This document shows, in pieces, positions 1-8,214 of a stretch of 64,000 bases of DNA. The notes under the pieces were generated by a model that was not told the DNA's origin, searched no databases, and saw only the letters and a program-made list of their open reading frames with translations. Origin of the DNA: Gemmatimonadota bacterium. GTDB taxonomy: Bacteria > Gemmatimonadota > Gemmatimonadetes > Gemmatimonadales > GWC2-71-9. The DNA is taken from positions 1-64,000 of the forward strand of contig JAKLGU010000003.1 of assembly GCA_022710485.1 (NCBI GenBank), given 5' to 3'. Both the position numbers and the translations under genes were made by a program. Each line of letters opens with the position of its first letter. Positions within the stretch are counted from its first letter, which is position 1.

Positions 1-1514
1 CCCTGATCCTCGCCCTCCTGGCCCTCGCGGCCTGCAAGAAGGAAACGCCGACCGTGGTGTACCAGGCGGTGCCGGCCGAGAAGCGCAACATCGTGGTGTC
101 GGCGCAGGCCGCCGGCGCCATCCAGCCCGACACCACCGTGGAGGTCAAGTCCAAGGCGTCGGGCGAGATCCTCGACATGATGGTGGAGACCGGCCAGCTG
201 GTGCAGCGCGGCGCCCTCATGGTGCAGGTGGACCAGCGCACCCCGCGGAACACCCTCGCCCAGGCGGAGGCGCAGCTGGAGGTGGCGCGCGCCCGGCTCA
301 AGAACGCGGCCTCGCAGCTCGCCCGCGCCGACGAGCTCTTCAAGTCGCAGTCGATCACGCAGACGGAGCAGGAGCAGGCCGTGCTCGGGTATGCCAACGC
401 CAAGGCGGAGGTCGTCGGCGCGGAGGTGGCGGTGGAAAACGCCAAGATCCGCATGGCCGACACCGACGTGCGCGCCCCGATCACCGGCACCATCATCGAG
501 AAGAACGTGGAGCGCGGGCAGGTGATTTCGTCGCCCACCAGCGACGTGGGCGGCGGCACGGTCCTGCTCAAGATGGCCGACCTGAACCTGGTCCAGGTGC
601 GGACCCTCGTGGACGAGACCGACATCGGGAAGATCCGCGCTGGCCTCCGCGCCACCGTGACGGTGGACGCATACCCGAACACCCCCTTCGACGGCGAAGT
701 GCTCAAGGTCGAGCCGCTGGCTACCACCCAGCAGAACGTCACGATGTTCCCCGTCATCGTGCGGATCGCGAACCGCGACGGGCGGCTCCGGCCAGGCATG
801 AACGCCGAAGTGGAAATCCACGTCGGCCAGCGCGACAGCGTGCTCGCCATCCCGAACGCCGCGCTCCGTACCCAGCGGGACGTCGGCTCGGCGGCACAGG
901 TGCTCGGGCTCGATCCCGCCGGGATCGAGGCCCAGCTGGCCGCCAGCGACAGCGCCGCCAAGGCCAGGACCGACACGGCGGTGGGCCAGACGTCGCAGGC
1001 GGCGGTGGCCCCGGGAGCCGGCACGGCGCCGGCCGCTGGCGGGACCCCGGCCGCGAACACCATGACCACCCCCGACGGCCGGACCATCACGCTGCCTCAG
1101 GGCGTGACGGAGGCGCAGGTCCGCGCCATCTTCGCCAAGCGGATGAGCGGCAAGGAGCTCACCGACGCCGAGCGGGCCACGCTGCGGCAGGTCTTCGCCG
1201 GCATGGGTGGCGGGCGTCCGGGCGGCGGGCCGCGGCCTGTGGCCAACGACTTCCAGTTCGGCGGACGCTACATCGTGTTCGTCCTCCGGAACGGTGTGCC
1301 GACCCCGGTCAACGTGCGGACCGGCCTCACCGACCTCGACTACAGCGAGGTCATGAGCGGCGTGGCGCTCGGCGATTCCGTGCTCATCCTGCCCAGCGCC
1401 AGCATGATCCAGTCGCAGCAGGAGTTCAAGCAGCGGATCGGCAACATGACGGGTGGCGGCCTCCCCGGCGTGCGCCAGACCACCACGACCCCCGCAGCGG
1501 GCGGAGGACGGTAG
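1..1514 (+). CDS. Efflux periplasmic adaptor subunit (HlyD/MacA-like), 5' partial
   Basis: The reading frame is open from base 3, and the visible N-terminus ends in a lipobox (LALAAC, Cys encoded at 33-35), so this is a lipoprotein whose start codon lies outside the window. It shows the membrane-fusion-protein order: a biotinyl-lipoyl half (EVKSKASGEI), an alpha-helical hairpin with NAAS/ARADELF repeats, the second lipoyl half (VRAPITGTIIEKNVERGQV), then a beta-barrel with DETDIGKI and PNTPFDGEVLKVEP. Adaptors of this family bridge an inner-membrane transporter and an outer-membrane channel. A Gly/Pro/Thr-rich insertion of about 130 residues near the C-terminus is unusual. The permease gene follows after 2 bases, which supports a tripartite MacAB-type exporter. 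Confidence 0.93.
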   Translation, partial: LILALLALAACKKETPTVVYQAVPAEKRNIVVSAQAAGAIQPDTTVEVKSKASGEILDMMVETGQLVQRGALMVQVDQRTPRNTLAQAEAQLEVARARLKNAASQLARADELFKSQSITQTEQEQAVLGYANAKAEVVGAEVAVENAKIRMADTDVRAPITGTIIEKNVERGQVISSPTSDVGGGTVLLKMADLNLVQVRTLVDETDIGKIRAGLRATVTVDAYPNTPFDGEVLKVEPLATTQQNVTMFPVIVRIANRDGRLRPGMNAEVEIHVGQRDSVLAIPNAALRTQRDVGSAAQVLGLDPAGIEAQLAASDSAAKARTDTAVGQTSQAAVAPGAGTAPAAGGTPAANTMTTPDGRTITLPQGVTEAQVRAIFAKRMSGKELTDAERATLRQVFAGMGGGRPGGGPRPVANDFQFGGRYIVFVLRNGVPTPVNVRTGLTDLDYSEVMSGVALGDSVLILPSASMIQSQQEFKQRIGNMTGGGLPGVRQTTTTPAAGGGR

Positions 1515-1516
1515 CC

Positions 1517-2731
1517 ATGCAGTTCGGCGAAACGATCGCGGTCGCGTTCCAGTCGATCCGCGCCAACAAGCTCCGGACGGCGCTGACCATGCTCGGCGTC
1601 ATCATCGGCGTCGCGGCGGTCATCGCGATGGTGGCCCTCGGCACCGGCGCCCAGCGCGCCGTCGAGGAGCGGATCGCCGCCCTCGGCGCCAACCTGCTCA
1701 CCGTCTTCCCGGGCCAGTCCTTCCGGCAGGGAGTGGCGTCAAACGTCCGCGTCAGCCTCACCACCGACGACGCCGAGGCCATCGCGCGCGACGCGCCGCT
1801 GATCGAGGCGGTGGTGCCCGAGATGCAGTCGTCGCTCCAGGTGAAGTACGGCAACAAGAACATCAACGCCAACATCGTCGGGACCACGGCCAACTACGCC
1901 GAGGTGCGGAACTACACCGTCCCCTACGGCCGGATGTTCAGTTCCGGCGACGACGAATCCCGCCAGCGCTACGCCGTCCTCGGCTTCGACGTGCCGGAAA
2001 TGCTCGGCGCGAACCCCGCGGCCCTGATCGGGCAGATGCTCCTGGTCCGGGGCATTCCGTTCGAGATCATCGGGATCCTGAACCGGAAGGGCTCGGCCGG
2101 CTCGTTCCAGAACCCCGACGAGCAGATCCTGATCCCGCTGGAAACCGCGCGCTACCGGATCTTCGGCAGCGACCGGCTCCGCTCGATGACGGTCAAGGTG
2201 GCCGACGGCGTGCCCATGGAGCAGGGCATGGTGGACTTCGAGCGGGTGCTGCGCCGGGAGCACAAGATCCGCCCGGGCGCCGACAACGACTTCCAGGTGC
2301 GCAACTTCCAGGACATCCTGGCCACCCAGCAGCAGGCCACGCAGGTGTTCACCGCGCTCCTCGCGAGCATCGCCGGGGTCAGCCTCCTGGTCGGCGGCAT
2401 CGGCATCATGAACATCATGCTGGTGTCCGTCACCGAGCGCACCCGCGAGATCGGGATCCGGAAGGCGCTGGGCGCCACGCGCAACAACATCCAGACCCAG
2501 TTCCTGATTGAGGCGATGGTGCTGTCCTTCGTCGGCGGCGCCCTCGGCATCCTCCTCGGGTCCGTGGCGGCCATCACGCTGTCCCGCCTCGCGGGATGGA
2601 ACACCTACATCTCGCTCACGGCCATCCTCGTCGCCTTCGTGTTCAGCGCCGCGGTGGGGCTCTTCTTCGGCATCCTGCCGGCGCGGCGCGCGGCCAGCCT
2701 CGACCCGATCGTGGCGCTCCGGTATGAGTAG
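1517..2731 (+). CDS. MacB-like ABC transporter permease (FtsX domain)
   Basis: This 404-residue permease has an N-terminal membrane helix (MLGVIIGVAAVIAMVALG), a large periplasmic MacB_PCD-type domain (about residues 45-270), and a C-terminal FtsX domain with three helices including the EIGIRKALGAT element typical of MacB. Unlike E. coli MacB it carries no fused ATPase, so it must pair with a separate nucleotide-binding subunit, and none lies in the visible part of the operon. It starts 2 bases after the adaptor gene. The family exports macrolides, peptides or lipoproteins; the substrate here cannot be told. Confidence 0.94.
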   Translation: MQFGETIAVAFQSIRANKLRTALTMLGVIIGVAAVIAMVALGTGAQRAVEERIAALGANLLTVFPGQSFRQGVASNVRVSLTTDDAEAIARDAPLIEAVVPEMQSSLQVKYGNKNINANIVGTTANYAEVRNYTVPYGRMFSSGDDESRQRYAVLGFDVPEMLGANPAALIGQMLLVRGIPFEIIGILNRKGSAGSFQNPDEQILIPLETARYRIFGSDRLRSMTVKVADGVPMEQGMVDFERVLRREHKIRPGADNDFQVRNFQDILATQQQATQVFTALLASIAGVSLLVGGIGIMNIMLVSVTERTREIGIRKALGATRNNIQTQFLIEAMVLSFVGGALGILLGSVAAITLSRLAGWNTYISLTAILVAFVFSAAVGLFFGILPARRAASLDPIVALRYE

Positions 2732-3284
2732 GGCCGCCGCGGCGCTCCTCGCCGCCTGCGCCCTGGCCGCCTGCGGGCCCACCACGTCCGCTCCCCCCCA
2801 GCCGGCGGCCCCTCCCGGCTCGGGGCGGATCTACCCCATGGCGCCGCCGACGCCCGAGTTCATCCAGGCGCCGAACGTGCCGACCCTGCCCGGCTTCAGC
2901 AGCGCGGTCAAGATCGGGCAGACCATTTACCTCGCGGGACAGGTGCCCCTCGACAGCACCGGGTTGCTGGTCGGGGAGGGCGACCGCGTGGCCCAGCTCA
3001 AGCGGGCCCTCGGCAACGCAACGGCCATCGTCCGGTTCGCGCGGGGGGTCCCCGCGGACATCGTCAAGCTGACCATCTACTGCGTCGGCTGCACACGCGA
3101 CGACTTCGACGCGATGCGCACCGCCGCGTCCGGCATCTTCCCGATCGGGGAGGGGGCGGCGCTCACGATGATCGGCGTGGCGGCCCTGCCGGAGCCCGAC
3201 ATGCTGGTCGCCGTGGACGGCGTCGCGGTCCTGCGGGGGACGATCCCGGACCGGACCCGCGACCCAGCGGCCGCACCGCACTAA
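2724..3284 (+). CDS. RidA-family protein with lipoprotein signal
   Basis: The ATG at 2724 overlaps the permease stop by 8 bases and opens a lipoprotein signal ending LAAC at Cys17. The rest (about 50-175) matches the RidA/YjgF/UK114 fold: FSSAVKIGQTIYLAGQVPLD near its start and VDGVAVL at its end. Cytosolic RidA hydrolyses reactive enamine/imine intermediates and uses a conserved Arg in the C-terminal half. Here the IVRFARG and ALPEPDMLVAV segments do not obviously preserve it, so the activity is uncertain. Export of a RidA domain as a lipoprotein is atypical. The position between an efflux permease and an outer-membrane protein suggests an envelope role (inference). Confidence 0.88.
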   Translation: MSRAAAALLAACALAACGPTTSAPPQPAAPPGSGRIYPMAPPTPEFIQAPNVPTLPGFSSAVKIGQTIYLAGQVPLDSTGLLVGEGDRVAQLKRALGNATAIVRFARGVPADIVKLTIYCVGCTRDDFDAMRTAASGIFPIGEGAALTMIGVAALPEPDMLVAVDGVAVLRGTIPDRTRDPAAAPH

Positions 3285-3294
3285 GTTTCTCGCC

Positions 3295-5547
3295 ATGCTC
3301 CTCCCCCTCCTGGCAGCCCTGGTCCAGACACCGACCCAGGCTCCTCCGCCCACGGTCACGATTCCCAGGATCGAAGCCACCGTCACCGTCGACGGTGTCC
3401 TCGACGAACCGGTCTGGGGCCAGGCCGCTCGGCTCGACGGATTCCACCAGTGGCGCCCGGTGGACGGCCGGCCGGCCGAGGAGGAGACGATCGTCCTCGT
3501 CTGGTTCTCGCCGACCGCCATTCACTTCGGGATCATCGGACACGATCGCGACCCCTCCAGCATCCGCGCCACCTTCACCGACCGCGACAAGATCGACGGC
3601 GAGGACCGGGTGCGGCTCTACCTGGACACCTTCAACGATCGACGCCGGGCCGCCTTCTTCGGCGTGAACGGACTCGGCGTGCAGGAGGACGGCCTCCGGA
3701 GCGAGACGGGCACCAGCGCCGGCAATCTCTTCGGCGGCCAGGACGACCTCAACGTGGACTACCTCTGGGACTCCAAGGGGCGGCGCACCGAGCAGGGCTA
3801 CGAAGTCGAGGTCCGGATCCCCTTCAAGAGCCTGCAGTACGCGGGCTCGGGGCCCCAGGACTGGGGGTTCAACGCCGTCCGCTATGTGCAGCGCAGCGGG
3901 TACCAGGACACCTGGACTGACGTGCGGCGAGCCAACTCCAGCTTCCTGGCGCAGGAAGGGGTGCTCACGGGCCTGGAGGGGATGCAGCGCGGACTCGTCT
4001 TCGAGGCACAGCCCTTCGTCACGGCGGGGTGGGCCGGCGCCCAGGACGCAGAGGGCAATTTCCACCGCGACGACCCGGAGCCCAGCGCCGGCATCAACCT
4101 GCAGCTCGCCACCACGACCCTGGCCTTCGACGGCACCGTCAACCCCGACTTCAGCCAGGTCGAGAGCGACCAGGGACTCATCACCGTCAATGAGCGCTTT
4201 GCGCTCTACGTGCCCGAGAAGCGCCCCTTCTTCCTCAAGGGAATCGACCTCTTCTCGACGCCCGGCCAGCTGATCTACACCCGCCGCATCTTCGACCCGA
4301 TCGGCGGCGCCAAGGTGACCGGCAAGCTGGGCCGCAACAGCATCGCCTACCTCGGCTCCGTGGACGACCTGGGCGCCACCGATGCCTGGTTCAGCCTGCT
4401 CCGCGTCCGCCGGGACCTCGGCGAAAATAGCGTGGCCGGCCTGACCTACACCGACCGCATCGAAGGCAGCGCCTACAACCGCCTCGTGGAGGGCGACGCC
4501 CACATCGTCTTCGCCAAGCTCTACTTCGTCGAGGCCCAGTACGGCCAGTCGTGGACCAGCCTCGACGACGGCGACGGGACCGTCACCGATCCGATCTGGA
4601 AGCTGACCTTCGACCGGACCGGCCGGACGTGGGGGTTCAACTACACGATCAACGGCATCGGCACCGATTTCATCGCCGGGTCGGGCTTCGTGCCGCGCAA
4701 CGACATCGTGACGGCGCACATCTTCAATCGCCTCTCGTTCTATGGCGCGAAGGGCGCGCTGCTGGAGAACTTCACCACCTTCTTCGGGCCGACCTTGCTG
4801 TACGAATACGACGGGTTCACCCAGAACGCCCCGATCGAGGGGAACCAGGAAGTAACCTTCCAGTTCACCCTGCGCGGCGGGTGGGAGCTCAGCGCCAAGA
4901 CGGGGAGGGAATTCACCACCTTCGCCCCCGAGTTCTACGATGGGCTGGAGACCGCCCCGGGGGTGCCGTTCGCGCCGCCGCCGAGCCTCGACAATCTCTG
5001 GGCCGGGCAATTGTCCGTCACCACGCCCACCTACCGGCTCTTCGATGCGGCCGCCAGTTATGAGTTCGGGCACACGCCGCTCTACGCCGAGGGGAGCGAG
5101 GGGCAGGGCGTGGCGCTGAGCGCAACCGTCAATTTTCGGCCCAGCAAGACGCTCCGGTTCGAGGGGCGGCTGGCCTACGCGACGCTGAATCGCTCCGCCG
5201 ACGGCTCCGAATTCGCCAACAGCGTGATCCCCCGGTTCAAGGTCGAGTACCAGCCGACGGTGCCGCTCTTTTTCCGGGTCATCACCGAGTACCAGTCCAC
5301 CCGCCGCGCCGAGCTCCGCGATCCGGTCACGGGCGAAATTCTCTATTTCAACGGGCAGCTGTCGAGCCCGCTGGACAATCACGGCCTCCGGTTCGACGTC
5401 CTCGCCTCCTATGAACCGAGCCCCGGTACCGTCGCCTTCCTCGGGTACGGCTCCATCTCCGCCTCGGCCGACGCGTGGGACTTCGGCTCGCTGCAGCGCC
5501 AGACCGACGGGTTCTTCGTGAAACTGGCCTACCTCTTCCGCCGCTAG
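3295..5547 (+). CDS. DUF5916 / carbohydrate-binding family 9 outer-membrane protein
   Basis: A 750-residue secreted protein. After a short signal peptide comes a CBM9-like domain (about 20-210; TVDGVLDEPVWGQA, WFSPTAIHFGIIGHD, YEVEVRIPFKSLQY) and then a long C-terminal region rich in alternating aromatic strands ending in a hydrophobic AYLFRR. This is the DUF5916 architecture, predicted to form an outer-membrane beta-barrel. The marker FYVPEKRPFF is present as LYVPEKRPFF. Function is not established for the family; surface carbohydrate or receptor roles are inferred. It has no Shine-Dalgarno. A TAAGTT hexamer ends 7 bases before the ATG and could give a leaderless transcript in addition to operon read-through from RidA 10 bases upstream. 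Confidence 0.92.
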   Translation: MLLPLLAALVQTPTQAPPPTVTIPRIEATVTVDGVLDEPVWGQAARLDGFHQWRPVDGRPAEEETIVLVWFSPTAIHFGIIGHDRDPSSIRATFTDRDKIDGEDRVRLYLDTFNDRRRAAFFGVNGLGVQEDGLRSETGTSAGNLFGGQDDLNVDYLWDSKGRRTEQGYEVEVRIPFKSLQYAGSGPQDWGFNAVRYVQRSGYQDTWTDVRRANSSFLAQEGVLTGLEGMQRGLVFEAQPFVTAGWAGAQDAEGNFHRDDPEPSAGINLQLATTTLAFDGTVNPDFSQVESDQGLITVNERFALYVPEKRPFFLKGIDLFSTPGQLIYTRRIFDPIGGAKVTGKLGRNSIAYLGSVDDLGATDAWFSLLRVRRDLGENSVAGLTYTDRIEGSAYNRLVEGDAHIVFAKLYFVEAQYGQSWTSLDDGDGTVTDPIWKLTFDRTGRTWGFNYTINGIGTDFIAGSGFVPRNDIVTAHIFNRLSFYGAKGALLENFTTFFGPTLLYEYDGFTQNAPIEGNQEVTFQFTLRGGWELSAKTGREFTTFAPEFYDGLETAPGVPFAPPPSLDNLWAGQLSVTTPTYRLFDAAASYEFGHTPLYAEGSEGQGVALSATVNFRPSKTLRFEGRLAYATLNRSADGSEFANSVIPRFKVEYQPTVPLFFRVITEYQSTRRAELRDPVTGEILYFNGQLSSPLDNHGLRFDVLASYEPSPGTVAFLGYGSISASADAWDFGSLQRQTDGFFVKLAYLFRR

Positions 5548-5558
5548 CCGGAGGTTTC

Positions 5559-6557
5559 GTGCGCCGCTCCGCCATCCTGGGCACCGGCTTCTGCGTGCCG
5601 GACCGCATCGTCACCAATGACGACCTGGCCGGCCTCATGGACACCTCCGATCAGTGGATCCGCGAGCGCACCGGCATCGAGCAGCGGCACTGGGTGCGCG
5701 AGGGAGAGACCTCGGTGGACCTGGCGCTGCCGGCGGCCCAGCGGGCGCTGGAGGCGGCGGGCCTCACCGCCAAGGACATCGACGCGATCGTGTTTGCCAC
5801 GTCGTCCCCCGACCACTTCTGTCCCGGGAATGGCGTGTACCTGCAGCGGGCGCTCGGCGCGGGGCAGCTGCCCGCGCTGGACATCCGGACCCAGTGCAGC
5901 GGGTTCGTGTACGGGCTCTCCGTGGCGGACGCGTGGATTCGGTCCGGGCAATTCGAGCGGATTCTCGTGGTCGGCCAGGAGATCCAGTCCACCGGCATGG
6001 ACGTCAGCACCGACGGCCGGCACGTGGCGGTGATCTTTGCCGATGGCGCGGGGGCGGCCGTCCTCGGGCCGGTGGATCCCTCCGAGGGGCGGGGCCTGCT
6101 GAGCTTCGACCTGCACTCCGACGGGGACCACGCGGAGAAGCTCTGGGTGGATGCGCCTGGCTCGATGTATCACCCGCGGATTTCCGTCGGGCAGCTGGAG
6201 GCGGGGCGCCAGTGGCTGCAGATGGATGGCCGGGAGGTGTTCCGGCACGCCGTGACCCGGATGCCGGAATCGGCCACCGCGGCGCTCACCAAGGCGGGGT
6301 ACACCTGGAACGATGTGAGCCTCCTGATCCCCCACCAGGCCAACCTCCGAATCTCCGAGGCGGTGCAGAAGTCGCTCAAGCTCCGCGACGACCAGGTCTA
6401 CAACAACATCATGCGCTACGGCAACACGACCTCCGCCACGATCCCGATCGCGATGGACGAATGCGTCCGCAGCGGGCGCCTCAAGCGCGGCGACCTGCTC
6501 GTCCTGACGGCGTTCGGGTCGGGCTTTATGTGGGGGAGCGCGGTCATCCGGTGGTAG
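5559..6557 (+). CDS. fabH: 3-oxoacyl-ACP synthase III family protein (KAS III)
   Basis: The GTG at 5559 is chosen because GGAGG lies 4 bases upstream and it gives 332 residues, the usual KAS III length. The thiolase-fold catalytic triad is intact: Cys113 (TQCSGF), His259 (LIPHQAN) and Asn289 (YGNTTSA). KAS III condenses an acyl-CoA primer with malonyl-ACP to start fatty-acid synthesis. The absence of other fab genes nearby leaves open a specialised homologue (FabH-like or OleA-like priming of another pathway). It is the last gene of the plus-strand run, 11 bases after the DUF5916 gene, and a GC-rich 8-base tandem repeat follows its stop. Confidence 0.93.
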   Translation: MRRSAILGTGFCVPDRIVTNDDLAGLMDTSDQWIRERTGIEQRHWVREGETSVDLALPAAQRALEAAGLTAKDIDAIVFATSSPDHFCPGNGVYLQRALGAGQLPALDIRTQCSGFVYGLSVADAWIRSGQFERILVVGQEIQSTGMDVSTDGRHVAVIFADGAGAAVLGPVDPSEGRGLLSFDLHSDGDHAEKLWVDAPGSMYHPRISVGQLEAGRQWLQMDGREVFRHAVTRMPESATAALTKAGYTWNDVSLLIPHQANLRISEAVQKSLKLRDDQVYNNIMRYGNTTSATIPIAMDECVRSGRLKRGDLLVLTAFGSGFMWGSAVIRW

Positions 6558-6558
6558 G

Positions 6559-6598
6559 CGGGGAAGCGGGGAAGCGGGGAAGCGGGGAAGCGGGGAGG
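6559..6598 (+). repeat. Tandem 8-base repeat GCGGGGAA
   Basis: About five tandem units of GCGGGGAA begin one base after the fabH stop. The same unit recurs at 38270-38291 and, reversed, at the start of the gene at 58196. Function unknown. Confidence 0.9.
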
Positions 6599-6619
6599 AA
6601 ACACGACAGGACCGGCCTA

Positions 6620-6656
6620 GTGAAACATCAGGGGGTGGTGTTTCGTACTGAAACAC
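6620..6656 (+). promoter_or_regulatory. Inverted and direct repeats upstream of small membrane protein gene
   Basis: GTGTTTC (6638-6644) and GAAACAC (6650-6656) form a perfect 7-base stem with a 5-base loop. A further TGAAACA copy lies at 6621-6627. The cluster ends 22 bases before the ATG of the following gene. It could be an operator or a 5' UTR hairpin; no regulator is identified. Confidence 0.4.
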
Positions 6657-6678
6657 GGCTCCAACCTTCGAGGACAAC

Positions 6679-6945
6679 ATGGGCCTCATCGCCCTGAGCA
6701 TCACCATCGCGGCCGCCGTCGGCGGCTTCGTCGTCGCCAAGAATTTCGTCCGCCGCCGCCTTCGGTTTGTGGACGGCGTGAACAACCCCGTCTTCCCGAT
6801 CGCCGCGGGGCTCCTGGCGGCCGTCGTCGCCCTTCCGGCGGCGCTGCTGCCGATCGTGACCATGGGGACCGCCGCCATCTTCGGGATCGGCGCCGGGGTC
6901 GGCACCGCGAGCGGCGTCAAGGCGCTCCGCCGGGGAGATGGTTAG
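6679..6945 (+). CDS. Small membrane protein of unknown function
   Basis: An 88-residue protein preceded by a GAGGA ribosome-binding site 4 bases upstream of the ATG. It has two hydrophobic segments (about residues 3-21 and 38-66) separated by a basic stretch (KNFVRRRLRFVDG) and ends in KALRRGDG. The second segment is Gly/Ala-rich and could be a hairpin. I do not recognise the family. It sits between fabH and the YggX-like gene, and the paired GTTTC/GAAAC repeats upstream may control it. Confidence 0.7.
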   Translation: MGLIALSITIAAAVGGFVVAKNFVRRRLRFVDGVNNPVFPIAAGLLAAVVALPAALLPIVTMGTAAIFGIGAGVGTASGVKALRRGDG

Positions 6946-6961
6946 GCCGCCCGCCCCCGGA

Positions 6962-6967
6962 TATCTT
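6962..6967 (+). promoter_or_regulatory. Candidate leaderless -10 element (TATCTT)
   Basis: TATCTT ends exactly 6 bases before the ATG at 6974 and no Shine-Dalgarno is present, placing the expected transcription start at the A of the ATG. A weak -35 (TGGTTA, 6939-6944) lies 17 bases upstream. Confidence 0.5.
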
Positions 6968-6973
6968 GCGGGC

Positions 6974-7216
6974 ATGGCGACCGTATCCTGCGTGCGTTGC
7001 GGCCAGGTCCGCGACCAGATGGCCTTCCGGCCTTTCCAGAACGAGCTTGGCCTCCGGGCCTTCGAACAGATCTGCGCCGTGTGCTGGGGTGAGTGGCTGA
7101 AGTACCAGCAGCAACTCATCAACCACTACGGCCTGGATCTGCGAAGCCCGGAGGCCAAGAAGTTCCTGTTCGAACAGATGGAGACCTACCTCTTCTCCCC
7201 CGCCCCACCCGCCTAG
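6974..7216 (+). CDS. Fe(2+)-trafficking protein YggX-like, with zinc-ribbon cysteines
   Basis: An 80-residue protein resembling YggX in its core: the FQNELGLR segment aligns with the PGELG region, and the tail WGEWLKYQQQLINHYGLDL through FLFEQMETYLF aligns with the WAQWQ...LINE...LLEQEMVNFLF helices. YggX protects iron-sulphur clusters and traffics iron under oxidative stress. E. coli YggX has one N-terminal Cys; this protein has two CxxC pairs (Cys6/Cys9 and Cys34/Cys37), so it probably binds a metal as a zinc ribbon or rubredoxin-like knuckle. The ATG at 6974 is preferred over an upstream in-frame start because a -10 hexamer occupies the intervening bases. It converges with and overlaps the PDZ gene by 4 bases. 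Confidence 0.82.
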   Translation: MATVSCVRCGQVRDQMAFRPFQNELGLRAFEQICAVCWGEWLKYQQQLINHYGLDLRSPEAKKFLFEQMETYLFSPAPPA

Positions 7217-8214
7217 CGCCCGAGGGCCCCCTTCAGGGTGACGCGCTTCTTCTGGCGCATCACCTCGAGTTGGAGCGGCTCTCCCGGTTCGTAGCTCCCC
7301 AGCACCCGCAGCAACTGGCGCGGACTCGAGACCGCCCTGCCGTCCACGGCGAGCACCACGTCGCCGGCCTTGAGGCCGAGGGGCGCAGGGTCCGGCACAT
7401 CGACCACGAGGACCCCCTCCGTGGTGCCGAAGTAGCTGCCTAGCTGCGGATTGACCGGCGCCAACTCGATATCAGGGAGCGGGCCGCCCATCATGAAGGT
7501 GAATTCCCCCGCCTCGGCGCGCGAGCCGCGGGCCATCTCGCTGCGGCGGAGCGCCAGGTCCAGAGCGCGCTGCTCCATCCCCTCGCCCCCACCGACCCAA
7601 TATTCCGCCCCGGGCATGCCAGGCACGCCGGTGCCGCCGTCGGGGCCGACGACGACGGTGAAGGATTCCGGATCCGCCGCCGTCACCACCCGGGTCTTCA
7701 TCCGCGACTTCCCGCGGCGATACTCCACGGCCACGGTGTCGTTGGGCGGCAGCTTGGCCACCAGCTCCACGAGCCGGAAGCCGGGGCTGGGCACTCGCGT
7801 GCCAGCCGGGACCTTCGCGAGCGACACGGCCAGCGGCGTCGCGCCAAACCTCGTGATGACGTCGCCGGCCTGGAGCCCTGCCGCGGCGGCGGGGCCGCCC
7901 GGGGTCACCGCGTCGATCATCGCCCCCAGGGAGTCGGTCTCCGAGGGGCGGGTCCGCACGACGACACCGATCCGCACCCGGCGGAGCGCGAAGGCCTGCG
8001 CCATCATCGGCTGCATCGAATCGCGGAAGTAGTAGCCGCGGGTGCGCATGGTGTCGAGCCGGATCCGCATCGAGTCCATGACGATCACCATCGAGTCCGA
8101 CTTCGGCGGCTTGGGAGAGCGGGGCGCCGGCGCCGGTGCGCCCTGGGCCATCAGCGGGGCGGCGACCAGCGCGGCGAGAGAGACTGCCAGGGCGGCACAA
8201 CGAAGGCGGGACAT
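7213..8214 (-). CDS. Secreted protein with two PDZ domains
   Basis: A 333-residue exported protein with an Ala-rich signal peptide ending near APLMAQG. PDZ domain 1 is about residues 75-180 (GGPAAAAGLQAGDVITRFGATPL) and PDZ domain 2 is about 245-330 (LGLKAGDVVLAVDGRAV). There is no protease domain, so this is not DegP. PDZ domains bind exposed protein C-termini and often tune envelope proteases. It is the third gene of the sigma/anti-sigma operon, its ATG overlapping the anti-sigma stop by one base (TGATG). That suggests a sensor or effector of the same envelope response (inference). Confidence 0.88.
   Translation of the reverse strand: MSRLRCAALAVSLAALVAAPLMAQGAPAPAPRSPKPPKSDSMVIVMDSMRIRLDTMRTRGYYFRDSMQPMMAQAFALRRVRIGVVVRTRPSETDSLGAMIDAVTPGGPAAAAGLQAGDVITRFGATPLAVSLAKVPAGTRVPSPGFRLVELVAKLPPNDTVAVEYRRGKSRMKTRVVTAADPESFTVVVGPDGGTGVPGMPGAEYWVGGGEGMEQRALDLALRRSEMARGSRAEAGEFTFMMGGPLPDIELAPVNPQLGSYFGTTEGVLVVDVPDPAPLGLKAGDVVLAVDGRAVSSPRQLLRVLGSYEPGEPLQLEVMRQKKRVTLKGALGR

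Noticed and set aside
3163-5382. 739-codon minus-strand open frame
   Set aside because: Antisense shadow of the DUF5916 gene; composition is typical of reversed GC-rich coding sequence.
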